From Haliotis asinina (taxonomy: Eukaryota; Mollusca; Gastropoda; Lepetellida; Haliotidae), in NCBI RefSeq assembly GCF_037392515.1, contig NC_090287.1, positions 11,769,001-11,833,000 on the forward strand: DNA of 64,000 nucleotides, given 5' to 3'. Shown here in pieces: positions 21,987 to 33,163 of this stretch. Positions within the stretch are counted from its first letter, which is position 1, and the number at the start of each line of letters is the position of its first letter. The position numbers and the translations under genes were made by a program. Under the pieces are notes generated by a model. The model was not told the DNA's origin. It searched no databases and worked only from the letters and a program-made list of their open reading frames with translations.

Positions 21987-23625
21987 CACCACCACTACGT
22001 AGAGTGTGCACACCGTGACTGTTATGTTTTGTAAGAAATGGAGACAATGCATTCAAGGACAGTTCCTTGAAAGACAGAGGATTGATGCCTTTTCTTAACA
22101 CATAACCATATACGCATTTGTTGAGGCCCGCTGAGGCTTCTGAAAACAAGACATGTTTCCAAACAATGAACCGGACACAGTTCCGACAGGCTTATATTGA
22201 TAATGAGCCAACCTCAGTCACTATGTCCCTCATATAGGTCATATCTTTGCAATTATTTTGCCATTAGCATGAAAATTAATGATTTTTATGTTTTTTTCGA
22301 AGGCCATTTTAATAGGTAACATCGCTGGGTGAACTTGCACACAATAAGTGGAAGCACGATGTCATGAACTCCACTGACTGAACTATTCAGTCATGTAAAT
22401 ATGTCACAAACTCGTTAATACATCGTCGTTGTGATATGGTATATCCATCACGCAAATCAATATTCATAACAAATATTGTATCAAATATTGTGGTCGGGGT
22501 TTTTAACAGATCAAAATACAAATTCATTAAATAATTCCAATAATACTATATCATTTTCCGGAATAGGTTTACACCAACGACGAGCTGCTCTCTGATTGGT
22601 CAAAAATAAAACACTAGTATTATTTTCATTTCGTGGCGAGATATATCGTTTTGGTGCGAGACTATTGAGGGTGAAGGACAAACATGGTGAACTCGATCAC
22701 TCTATACCGCTAATTTCACAATATATTCGTGTATTGCAGGTAAAGGAATACCCTATTTCATTTGAGAGGTTGTAGAACGAAAGCGGAATATCTAGCGATT
22801 ACAGAAAGGTTATGTTTTTTCACCGATCGGGTGTTTTAAGTGAAATACGTAGTATTTCTTCTCCGAGAGGCGATGATTTTCGTAGGCAGGTTATTGGCGT
22901 ACTAATGAAAAAGTTGTCTTTTCCCGAGGTCCAAGCGAAGTTACTCGGTGCATAGTGCACCGAATTTGATACTTTTTGATTTATTCGAAAGGAAATTTAT
23001 CTGCCTTTATTTCAGGAAGAACTGCGGCTGTGTATTCCAAACTTTCCTACCCAGAATTCGCCCATAATCGAGAGTGGGGTGTTGGACAACTTTGTGCGCG
23101 TTATATCCCTTTCCTTCTTTGTAAGCATATGTCAATGTAGGCTTGTCGGACCCAGGGTGTTCTATTTCCAGCAATAGCCCGTGTGACTCTAACGTATACC
23201 CAATGATACAATGAAATGTCCAGAAGTGAAGTGGTGCATTCCGATCATTTCCATTTGCATCAATTAGAAATCCCTGTTCAAACATCTTACAGAAAATACA
23301 ATGACTACTGCGTACATTAAACGATCACAGAAAAGGGATGGTAATACTAAACTGTAATATATGTTTGCCAACTTTAATGAGTACTGTAATTAAAATTATT
23401 CTTCAGTTTATTCAATTTGTTGATATAATATTGAAACAATGACGTTACATTATGACGTAAGAAGCAATGTTGTTTTAGTTGAGTGTGTTGTTTCTTGCAA
23501 ATTCTATTACTCTCGCAAAAATAATGCGTCGTAGAACGCTATTTTTAAACGAGGTTATTTGTCATCAAATCCGACAAAGACTATCAAAGCAAGTCCTCCG
23601 TTCGATTAGCTTTAAAGGGTACTGC
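21987..23625 (-). other. Unassigned; 92-codon ORF at 23,285-23,007 (-)
   Basis: The - strand ORF reads MFEQGFLIDANGNDRNAPLH and goes on to GYTLESHGLLLEIEHPG and GKGYNAHKVVQHPTLDYGRI. Its mixed composition looks more protein-like than most frames here, but I know no family for it. It has no flanking splice signal I trust and no upstream partner. The rest of the interval is AT-rich and empty apart from a somewhat GC-richer patch at 22,560-22,700. Confidence 0.3.
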
Positions 23626-24302
23626 AACCACAAAAACACCCTAAAACAACATGATTAAAACACAAGTTTAATTTATATATGACATATAAGATACAATTCC
23701 GATTGTGAAACAACAAACTTATCAGTGTACATTCGCAAATCAAAACTGCAATGTTTTGTGCTTGGGTTTGCTACCATCAAAAAGAAGCAGCCGCTATACC
23801 GATCCCAGTCAGAGCGTGTGGGCGTGCATTCAAGTGTAGCGATGACTTTTAATTGGTTGGATCATTTGCCGATACGGTCGGATGCATGTATATAATAGAG
23901 AATATGGGTTTAGTATATACATACCCATTTATTCTGCATTTGCGTTCGATCAAATCAACAAATACTGAGATGGTGAACTACTGGCTGGCTGGATTATGCC
24001 ATTCGTCCAAGTACAAATGAGGACTTGAAACTGACAATCTGAGTTTGCACTGGTTTCCATCCGATCAAATCAACCGAGAAAAATGGACGCAGTTTGTTTG
24101 TAATCAGCAGACATCATAAAATCCCATGTGTACACATGTGACATCTGCCTGCTCCATAACTACATAATGTGACAGAGACAGAACAAGAGCCAAGTGCAAG
24201 AGCCATTAAAGCCGTATAGCCTCACAGGTGTTAAATAACTGACCACTGCAATTTGAACTTAAGTTGTGTATGGTATGTTGTTATTAGCAGACAGACAGAC
24301 AC
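23626..24302 (+). mobile_element. THAP-bearing dispersed repeat, copy B
   Basis: Paralogous to 14,694-15,540 throughout (see that entry) but without its fold-back insert. The THAP-like start at 23,970 reads MVNYWLAGLC, then after an in-frame TGA continues SLHWFPSDQINREKWTQFVC up to a stop near 24,119. The FP.D and KW landmarks survive; the first zinc Cys is replaced by Trp. It is therefore a decayed copy. The promoter-side and 3' flanks are the best conserved parts, consistent with a non-autonomous transposon. Confidence 0.55.
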
Positions 24303-24812
24303 AAGCTAAACATTTTTTTGAAAATGATATTAGTATTTCTAATGCTATAATTTCTTGAAACCTTGGTTTGCGAATGTGCCAACCCCCGAAAAAGCAAGAT
24401 GTGGAAAAAATAAGAAAAAATATGAACCAGTGTATATTTTTTACTGCAGACCCAACATGCTTGTAATCGCCATAGAACCATTATTATTTATTCTCTGGTA
24501 ACCATGGTTGGTGGTACAAGAGCCAGTACAGTGTTACATATGCAAAAAACAAATGAAAGATAAGTAATAATATACAGTATATAGATTGCAAAAAATCTAA
24601 TGGAAGATGGTTGCAGCTAGTCAGAGTTTGTGTGTCATAGAGGGTCTGATACTTTTGATACGGTGCTGACTTAGTCACTCAATACCGTCGAAAATGTAAC
24701 GTAACGTAAGTTATTATAAAACGTGAACTCGATGTATAGATAATGTCAAGTGACACGAGACACACGATTACAACTACACAGTTGTCTCCCCTTCTAACCA
24801 CCCCACCCTCTC
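24303..24812. other. No gene seen
   Basis: AT-rich; the 64- and 65-codon antisense ORFs have no distinguishing features. Confidence 0.45.
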
Positions 24813-25356
24813 CCCCCTCTCTCTCTCTCTCTCACACACACACATGCACATAAACAACCTTGCAATGTATCACCATGCAAAGCCATGCCAACATAGCAAG
24901 GACTAGTTGCGTAGATATGTACGCTATATAACTATCCAATTATAATAAAATATTGACGAAAATCCTGCTTATTAATACCTCACAGCAGTGTGCCCAATCC
25001 TGAGCTGTCTCAATAAAAGTCACCTTGGTGATGTACATGATGGGCCACAGTATTCCCGAAACAATTTATTGTCTGTGTATATAGATTCATGTCGACTGTT
25101 GGCATTGTCGTAAACACATAGGATTGGTGTACGTAATCTAATATTGAATGGAATAAATACATTAAAGCCGGGACGCAAATAATAAATGTTGACGTATGAT
25201 CCTTGTAAGATAATACGTTGGTCAATGAAACAGATACAGTAAACGTGGTATGGGGACATTTCGGCTCGTGTCAGCTGCAACAGAAAGAGAGACATATGTG
25301 ACATCTAGTACATTATGCGGTTGATGAAGAGGATTTGGGCTATTCTTCTCTCTGCG

Positions 25357-25358
<2 letters not shown>
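24813..25358 (+). pseudogene. Duplicated sulfotransferase promoter and anchor exon, broken
   Basis: The block aligns by eye with 12,729-13,265: CT/CA microsatellite, 'aaatcctgcttatt', 'aagccgggacgc', 'aatacgttggtcaatgaaac', 'tttcggctcgtgtcagctgc', then ATG at 25,316. The exon reads MRLMKRIWAILLSAST (copy 1: MRWMKTILAVLLCASL) and then runs into a (CA)n array where the rest of the transmembrane segment and the donor should be. It is the probable anchor exon of the broken catalytic copy at 28.2 kb. Confidence 0.65.
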
Positions 25359-25431
<73 letters not shown>

Positions 25432-25465
25432 GCACACACCGCACACACACCACACACACACATGA
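25359..25465. repeat. (CA)n microsatellite
   Basis: More than 30 CA units with a few CG interruptions near the 3' end. It lies exactly where exon 1 of the duplicated sulfotransferase should continue, so the expansion replaced or displaced coding sequence. Confidence 0.95.
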
Positions 25466-25649
25466 ATTATTGTGGGTAACAAAATTTATTTATTCAAGTG
25501 GTACATATTGCTATAATCAGAAACACAGAGTGTTGTATAAAATGTTTGATTATCAAGCCTGTCAGTTCACAGAACAAAATTCACTGTACATTGCAGAACA
25601 AAATGCACACAGTCAGCTATATACAATATACTGATCAGTACGACGAGCA

Positions 25650-25830
25650 TATGGATGGCAACTTCTTCTTTATTGAATAACACGACGTTTCTTGGCTACT
25701 TCTTGACCCTTCTTCAGTTGATTACAATCAACGAGTATATGCAATCAACATTTCTTCATTGCTTAACACGATGTTTCTGGGTTTCGAATTCATCTTACAA
25801 TAAAGAGCAAGTTATATACTCGTCTTATAC
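25650..25830. mobile_element. PLE terminal-repeat-like relic, two direct units
   Basis: 'tatggatggcaacttcttct..', 'cacgacgtttcttgg' and '..cttcttcagttgatt' resemble the PLE terminal repeats at 4,061 and 5,071. About 90 bases on, a second, more diverged unit reads 'caatcaacatttcttcattg' and 'acacgatgtttctggg'. No polymerase is attached. The hammerhead-like core is not preserved. Confidence 0.45.
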
Positions 25831-26259
25831 ATTTACCGTCTTCTAAATGCCTCTTAATAATCTTAGTATACTGATTTGTGCATTTGACGCAGCAGATCTT
25901 GAGCATGTACTATACGATTAAGGAGGACATGATACATTATAGGTGACAGGTGTCAGCCCCTGATTATTTAAGCCAACATGATTTGCGTAACCAACAGTGG
26001 ATTTGGGTAATAATGCGATAACATTGGAGGACGCCATTTGGTCACGAGACGGAACAAGAAATACGCATAACAGTCAGGCCCAGATTTCCAGAAACGCACT
26101 TAAGACTCAGGTGATTTTTAAAATAAAAATATCCAAAGTATTTTATTCGCTAAACTCAATTTGTCTACTATGTTTCAGTTTAATATCGATTCCAGTCCAT
26201 TCCTGGAAATGCGTTAAGTCAACTCGGACTTAACTTTTTATCGAGAATTCGGTTTTTTC
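25831..26259. other. No gene seen
   Basis: The 78-codon ORF at 25,997-26,233 has no recognisable feature. Confidence 0.4.
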
Positions 26260-26530
26260 GAGGGACCCGTTAAGGTCCGGGGTAGAAGGCTTTCAGCAAT
26301 CCATGTTTGCTATAAAAGGTGACTATGCTTGTCGTAAGAAGCGACTAATGGGATCGGGTGGTCAGGATCGCTGACTTGGTTGACACATGCCAACGGTTCC
26401 CAGTTGTGCAGATCGATGCTCATGTTGTTGATCACTGGATTTTCTGGTAAAGTCTCGATCATTTACAGACCGCTGCCATATAACTGGAATATTGCTGAGT
26501 GTGGCGTAAAACTCAACTCACTCATTATTT
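26260..26530 (-). repeat. Haliotis-type dispersed repeat, near full length
   Basis: Reverse-complement copy from 'acccgttaaggtccggggta' through 'gatcgatgctcatgttgttg' to 'tgtggcgtaaaactcaactc'. It keeps both ends and the centre, so it is one of the best copies here. Confidence 0.9.
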
Positions 26531-27770
26531 AGGAAAGGGTCTGCTTCTGAGCAAGATTATCTACTACATTAGAAGGCGCAATATTGATATGATAATTTTA
26601 CCACTTCATTGCAAATTGTACACCGACATACAGTCGGTATGTTAGTGCGTATGTAGCTATTTATGTTATTCTAGTTTCAAAATATGAAACAATAATTTTG
26701 TCTAGAAGGCAAAACCACATGGAATAGCCCTAATGTTCTGACTAAGAGCCGATCTGTCAAATTATTCTGGACTTGAATAGGACCTGTATAATAAGTTCAG
26801 TTTTCGACATTCGAAGGGACATTACTCGTGTAGGCTTAAATACATTTGACATGTTTGACATTGCCTGTTTCAGAGGGATCTCTGCATCCAGCAGTTATGG
26901 CTGTTTCCTCTTGTGACAAGTGGTCAGAGGCAGGTAAATACAATCTAAATGAAACATGCCTCTGTTCACTCAACAAGGAAAGGGTACCAAAGTGTGGGTG
27001 AATGTTATACAACCCTTGATCCTTTACAACTGTCTTTGATTAGTCATTCATGGTACGGTCTAGAATGTCCAGTACGTCATGCAAAATGACAATTGTTATA
27101 CATACTGAAGGAAGAATATAAGGGATCGCACGGAAGAACAAGTGTATGTTCATTGTATGTTCATTGGCCACGTGTGGGGCATGGGGTACCTCAACCCATG
27201 GTCCCCTCGTGACCAGTGAACAACGTATTTATTTTAACGAACACTTCAATGTTAATTCGGAACTGTTTGAAGCATGGGTATCGGATTGTACACTTCAGTC
27301 AACCTGTGTGATCAAACGATTCCAATCTTGCATCTTGCTGTTTCTTCCCGTAGGTATTGTCTTAGTAGAGTCGCCGAGATGTAATTACACTGCTTAATAT
27401 TCCCAGGGACTACATTTGAACGTTTGGTCAAAATTTATTTATTGGAAAGAGATCCAAATATTTTCGTAACCATAGCTAGATTTTGCTGACAACTTAAGAC
27501 AAACAGATTTTGAGTTATCTCCCTTCCATCGATTTCTGTTTGCAAAACATAGGTAATTTCCGTGCATCATGCGTCATTTAACGTTATTCGAGATAAAAAA
27601 AGTAACTATGTATAAATATAGACATATACGGTATAGTCATATATGTACTACAAACAAAAAGTACTTGAACACCCTAAATTTGGAAACTTAAACTTGTGAG
27701 GCCGTTTAATCTCTAAGGTAAATGCAACTTTTTGTGTGCTTAATCAGTTAACCGTGACTATGGCAATGTG
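26531..27770. other. No supported gene
   Basis: The 83-codon ORF at 27,146-27,397 has no domain. I see no repeat family member and no conserved splice-flanked peptide. Confidence 0.4.
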
Positions 27771-27774
27771 CTGG

Positions 27775-27794
27775 TGTGTATGTATGTATGTATG

Positions 27795-27830
<36 letters not shown>

Positions 27831-27862
27831 TACGTACGTATGTATGAACGAACGTATGTACG

Positions 27863-27898
<36 letters not shown>

Positions 27899-27950
27899 TA
27901 CGTACGTACGTACGTATGTATGAACGAACGTATGTACTCAGGCACGCACA
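27775..27950. repeat. (TGTA/TGCG)n tetranucleotide microsatellite
   Basis: Two rounds of 'tgcgtgcgtgcg' grade into 'tacgtacg' and 'tatgaacgaacg', a higher-order duplication of about 75 bp. The CVRACVRAC and ARTHARTH ORFs on both strands are artefacts. Confidence 0.95.
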
Positions 27951-28176
27951 CATACATATAGCCTATAAGGCCCACCTACGCCAAGTAACCCGGCCTTTTT
28001 GTCAGCATATGGGCCTTACAAAATTGAGTCATGTAACATGTTGTGTATGTATTCATATCCTTTTATTTCGGTGAAAAATGCATAATATTACAATGTTACA
28101 AACCAGACAAACACCTGACTGAGGTAGAATAAGAGTATTCGATATTCAGCAAGGGGGCTTAACGGGTTTTGAAGCA

Positions 28177-28958
28177 ATGATTATTTCAGAAAGCAATGGC
28201 ATTAGACAACTCTACCTCAAGTGTACCCAAACAAAAGAATTCTCAGCACATGGCCATGGGGGGAACCTACATAGATTTTCCTCTGTTCACACTTTACCAT
28301 ATGGTCATGACATTACATTTCCCGAGTTTGTGGGCATTATTCTTAACAGCAACGACATCAGAAAGCAATTTACAGACATTTTAATCCTGTTCACAGACAC
28401 TGTGGGTTTTGTAATGTTGACTACGACTACACAAGGACGATGGAAACGTTTGTAGATGACATGGTGTTTATAAGTAACGCTCTTGGACTGCTGGACTATA
28501 ATGCATCAAAGAATGTTGTTTTACAAAGGGGTCTAGTAGGAGTGCGTGCTGTGATTCACGAAAATTCGATGAGCCTGTTTCATTTAAGACGATCTCTTAT
28601 GGAAAGGTGTAGAGTGACACTTACTGAAGGACTCCGTGTAACCTGGAAAAGATGGCACATGGAATGATATCAATGAAAATCCCGTTTCCATTAACAGCAG
28701 ATGATGCTAATGTGACTTTTTAAGATTCAATGAACTAGCTCAGAAGGCACACACTATGTCTGAACGTCAAGACATGTCGGTGGGAAACAGACAGCTCTGA
28801 GAGAAGCATATGGGTCACTGCCCCATGAGGTCAAGGTCAGACTGAGGAGAGGACGCTCTTTGAACCAGAGGTTCAGATGCTTGAATATGCCTGATTTTGT
28901 CTTTGGGAAATATCGAAAGGATGACAGTTTAGCTTTTTTGACAATCCATTCCTTTGAG
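28177..28958 (+). pseudogene. Sulfotransferase pseudogene (third catalytic copy on the block)
   Basis: Aligns with the C-terminal two thirds of the family: 'GHDITFPEFVGIIL', then in another frame 'METFVDDMVFISNALGLLDY', 'GLRVTWKRWHME', then fragments 'MISMKIPFP', 'EAYGS', 'LFEPE', 'PDFVFG' and 'FFDNPF'. Both PAPS-binding motifs (the C..PK loop and the VRNP..RL.S.Y site) are absent. At least four frame changes are visible: before 28,440, near 28,660, near 28,720 and again after 28,780. It is 5'-truncated and dead. Similarity to both copy 1 and copy 3 suggests an older duplicate. Confidence 0.85.
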
Positions 28959-30779
28959 ATCAACTTGTTTGATAGCCCTCAAATCAAGAAGAAATAATAT
29001 CTACTCCATACGACAAGATTACGACAAGATTATGCATACGACAAGATTATGCAACACCATACTAATGAGCTCCTACATTTGGAAAACATCTTAGCTAGCA
29101 TTGCATCACCACTACCCCGAACATCCTGTACAACTAACAGTACAGATTATCAACAAAACCTGGAAATCCACCTTTCACGTAGATGCGCCCTTCATCATCA
29201 GCCTCCTTACAATGGAACCATCAACAACAAAGTTCAGAGACGCCTGAAAACAACAAGCAAACACAGATGTAGTTGTCAAGAGGATTAACTCGAGACGCAT
29301 CCATAACATCCTTAAGACCTCGGGAAAACCACCAGCTAGTCAGAAACAGCATCCACGGGGTATGATGCACAACGTTCCATGTAGTTGGTGAGAGGCCTTT
29401 GTAGAGAAACATCCAGACCCCTCAAAACCCGAAACAAAGAGCTTCCGACCTCAGTATGAAAACTTGACGCCAAGTCAAGACCAGATCTCAGACAATCCCG
29501 ACCACAGCATCCAGTGAGTCAAACGCCTAACAACCAACTTCAAAGACTAAAAAATCAGAAACATTAAGGAGGATATCTTCAACAAAAGACTCCGACTATC
29601 AAACAACCGTGGCAAGGCAATTACGTACCTCCTGTATACCATCAACTGTATACCATTGTTTGTTCTACAGGCTTCTCTCACAATCACATGAGTCTAAATA
29701 ACTTTGTTCATACAGCAGGCTTTGTGGGTTAACGGTGCTATCTGATCTTTAGCACGGTGTAGTTACCTGGCTTCAGCATGAGTTACTGCAGTTCTAATTC
29801 CCATTGTATTGAATACTACCCATCAAAAGTTTAGACTCACCCCAGTCAATATAGTATCTTTCTCCAATCAACTTTTCAAAACCTAATTCCATGAAGTCTG
29901 ATGGATGTAAACATTTTGTTTACATTCGACTCAATGTCCTATAAATGAAACTTGAATCATTAAAATAATCACTATAATGAGTTTTATACAATATCAAACG
30001 TTTGGAAAATGGTAATTTTCTATCGAAACTTTACACCAAAACGCATCTGTTAACAAGTATGGTACAAACCCGTGCATTTGGTCGATAACAAGCATGATCC
30101 TCGTGCATTTGGTCTGTATAAAAGTTTTGGAGGGATCCGTGAACTTTGTTGTTACATTTCACTTCGATGCAACTATGGGTAGATCTGTGATCGTTTGTTA
30201 AACAACTTTTATCCTAGGATGGATACAATTCCGAGATTCAAAGCGTCCATTGGCAACGTAAAATTCATTTGCAAGCTTAAGTTCACTATATTTCATTTAA
30301 TCTTTGTTAAATGTAAGTGAGATTCATCGGTACGGTTTCACTGTAAACAGACTATAATTAGGATGACATCTGTCAGACGAGCCATACCACCAGTTACCAG
30401 ATTAGGTTTCTCTTACGGCAAACTTGGGTTTGCTGAAGACCAGTTCTAATGTCTAAGTCTTTGTACAAATTCGGAACTTTCTAATGTAAAGAAAAGGGTG
30501 GTCGTTTTCTCCAGATGTGTCCATAAACTAAAATCCAAAACCGTCACGTGAAAGGTATAAATTATCAGTTGGTGAATTTCCTATATCAGGCTGCTTGGAA
30601 CGGGAATTCTGTTCGGGAATTCTGTTCGGGAATTCTATTCTACCAAAAGGCCGCAACAAAGCGATGCTGGCATTCTATAGTTAGGAGGTGTCAAGTTGAT
30701 TTAAAGGTATTTTTATTTCAAAATGTGCTGAAATCTGGATGGGCGAACAGGCCAAGAAGCTTATATTAACGCCGTTCCA
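28959..30779. other. Unassigned; A/C-rich degenerate stretch 29,040-29,640
   Basis: 29,040-29,640 is purine/C-rich on the + strand with a 79-codon ORF (29,049-29,288) and scattered 'coding-like' fragments between stops. It looks like a decayed reverse-transcribed or transposon ORF, but I cannot name the family. The remainder is AT-rich and empty. Confidence 0.35.
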
Positions 30780-32182
30780 GTACATTAAAGCGTTCCAGTA
30801 GGTGGACATATAGATGAAATAGTTCGAAGACAAAGATCAATAATTGGAAAATCATGTAACATCTAGATTCTATTCAATATATATGCATAGATCATAATCA
30901 CTAAAAACGGCTACTTTTCGAAATGAAATGGTGTAATAGGTTGAGAATATCACTATTTATTAAGTTATTCAATGCACCATTGCCGTATAAAGTTGTTTTA
31001 ACATCATATCCGTGAGTATGACAATACATAGTGGACCTTAGATTCGTATAGTTCTGACAATCAAAGAGATAGTGGAGAACGTCTTCGTTATCATGGTCGC
31101 ATGAACACTTAGATGTTTCCGATATGTGCCACTTGTACACACACTTGATGCGACAGAGGATGATTTGACAAAATCTCGTTCCAACATTCAAATCAAAGTA
31201 ATTATGAGTTTCTGTTGGGTTTATCGTTGATTTAATTTGACTGACGGAAGCAACATAAACAAATCCAACAGGCAATGAATTCCACGACATAATCGTACTT
31301 GGTAAAACTGTTTGTGAATGTCTCTATGTTCTACAGTTAATAGTTTGAATAGAAGTACTATTCCTAAGATTATAGTTGCTTTGTTCAAATACTCTTCCTG
31401 GAACAAGATTGTTCAAATAGTTTTGAGTCAGACGATAATACACTTTACAAAACGTTATGAGCTCAGTGTCTTTCTTTCAGTGTGCTATAATTGGTTTCCC
31501 TGTATAGTTTATCACGATATGGATCTTAAGGCGTCTAAATGCAAGTTCTCCAGTAAGTTTGCCAGTTCAGTCGTACAGTTATCCCAGACATGACTGCAGT
31601 AATCAAAAGGTGGTAAAATAAAGGAATTATATAAGGTGTTTAGAGTTTTCCGATATAAACGGTATTTAAAACTTCTCAGACAATTGATCATTGGACTAAT
31701 TTTCTTTATGTCGCCTATATGTCCTTTCCAAGAACAATCGCTTTGAAGTGTAATACCTAGATGTTTATGGTTGTCAACTTCTTTAATAATTTCGCCATTC
31801 ATTAATACGTTCGGCCTGACATAGTTTTGCGTTTTTCGAGTGAACGTTATACTCTCAGTCTTACTAGGGTTAAAACTAACTTGCCACTTTTTAGCCCAAT
31901 CTGAATTTTTTGCCAAATCTCTGTTTATAAATTCCGGCTGCTGTGACTTGGTCATCTGTTATCGTATATATCGATGTATCATCTGTAAAAAGGCGAATGT
32001 TGCAATATATACTGTCAACAATGTCATTAATACAGATGATAAACAGAAGCGGACCTAAAACGGAACCTTGTGGAATACCACCTTCCACTGTTTTAATATC
32101 TGAACTGTTAGTTAATGGTACGAATCGGGACAGTTCGTATGAAAGAGTCTTCTCTTTGGAATTTTGGACATTGCTGGAATAA
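30780..32182 (-). mobile_element. LINE (non-LTR retrotransposon), 5'-truncated, 3' half of RT plus tail
   Basis: On the - strand: 'GGIPQGSVLGPLLFIICIND' at about 32,090-32,030 (RT motif with PQGSVLGPLLF), 'LFTDDTSIY' (the F-A-D-D catalytic box, with Thr for Ala), then 'WAKKWQVSFNPSKTESITF', 'KHLGITLQSDCSW', 'LYNSFILPPFDYCSHVWDN', and in a later segment 'MSWNSLPVGFVYVASVSQIK', 'CSCDHDNEDVLHYLFDC' (C-terminal zinc-like motif) and 'ALNNLINSDILNLLHHFI'. This is the Jockey/CR1-type order. Frame changes lie near 31,930 and near 31,510, and several stops lie between 31,510 and 31,290. The 5' part, with the AP endonuclease and RT fingers, is missing, as is normal for incomplete LINE insertions. 30,780-30,900 is its probable 3' UTR. 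Confidence 0.9.
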
Positions 32183-33163
32183 TGCGGACGATCGCAATTT
32201 CACGATAATCAGATTAATTTGTGCAATAATTTAACATCCCTACCCTATTTTATTATGTCGGACATATGATTTCGACAAATGCTATTTATTTTGTTAGCTT
32301 GAGGCCTATGTCCATACAATTCGAAGTTAATATGAGAATAGACATTCTATGAACGTAAAACTGATAATGATACCACGAGGAACTAATTTGGAACCTTGAA
32401 TGGGACTGCCTCTGGTTTTGAAATGATTTCCATGATTGTGAAATCCACTTTCACATCATGAACAAACAAACACTGAATTTGAATTGCTAGACATGGCTAA
32501 TGTAACAATAGCGTCTCTTTTAATCTTTCTGAACATGATGACATCCCATTTTACAGTTACACAAACTGTATATGTGAAATGGTGATACCTCCTCATCCAA
32601 AATGCTTCGGTGAAAGGTCAAAGGCGCCAACAGTCACTGTGCCATTCTAGTCTGACCCCTCGTAATCGAACAATTTCACATTCTGTCACACTGTAACCGA
32701 CGTCACGATGCATGTCAGTTATCAGCACCTCGGACAGCCTCCCACAGTAAACTACTCTGTTGCTTGGTTTGCGGTTGCTTCATTCAGAAACATCACTGGT
32801 AGAAACATCACTGGTAGAAACATCATTGGTAGAAACATCACTGGTAGAAACACCACGTTTATGTTTTCGGACGGATAAAATGTATCAAAGTTCGACTCAC
32901 AATTTTACTGTTATGTTCGCAATATTTACATTCCCACAATGCAATCGTTGAATGTGGCTTGACAAGTCAGTTTCATCTGGGGGCACTGATCTACATTTAC
33001 GTTGGTAGTAGAAATAGTAAAAATACCCGAAATCGTTTGCGTTAATAAAAAATGTAACTAAACTAATTTAAAGAAGATATTTAATCCTGCATGTCTTAAT
33101 TCGACGTTGTGTAGACCAAGCATTAATTAATATTTCAACCTTGTACTCTATTGTGCATTATAA
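32183..33163. other. 3' flank of sulfotransferase copy 2; 15-bp tandem repeat
   Basis: Contains five near-perfect units of 'agaaacatcactggt' at 32,786-32,860. Otherwise AT-rich with no gene seen. 33,000-33,163 is presumably 3'UTR of the - strand sulfotransferase. Confidence 0.6.

Noticed and set aside
25222-25634. Poly-TH / poly-CV ORFs around 25.4 kb
   Set aside because: (CA)n microsatellite artefacts.
27736-28074. 112-codon ORF and its antisense partners with ACVRACVRA / ARTHARTH text
   Set aside because: Tetranucleotide microsatellite read in frame.
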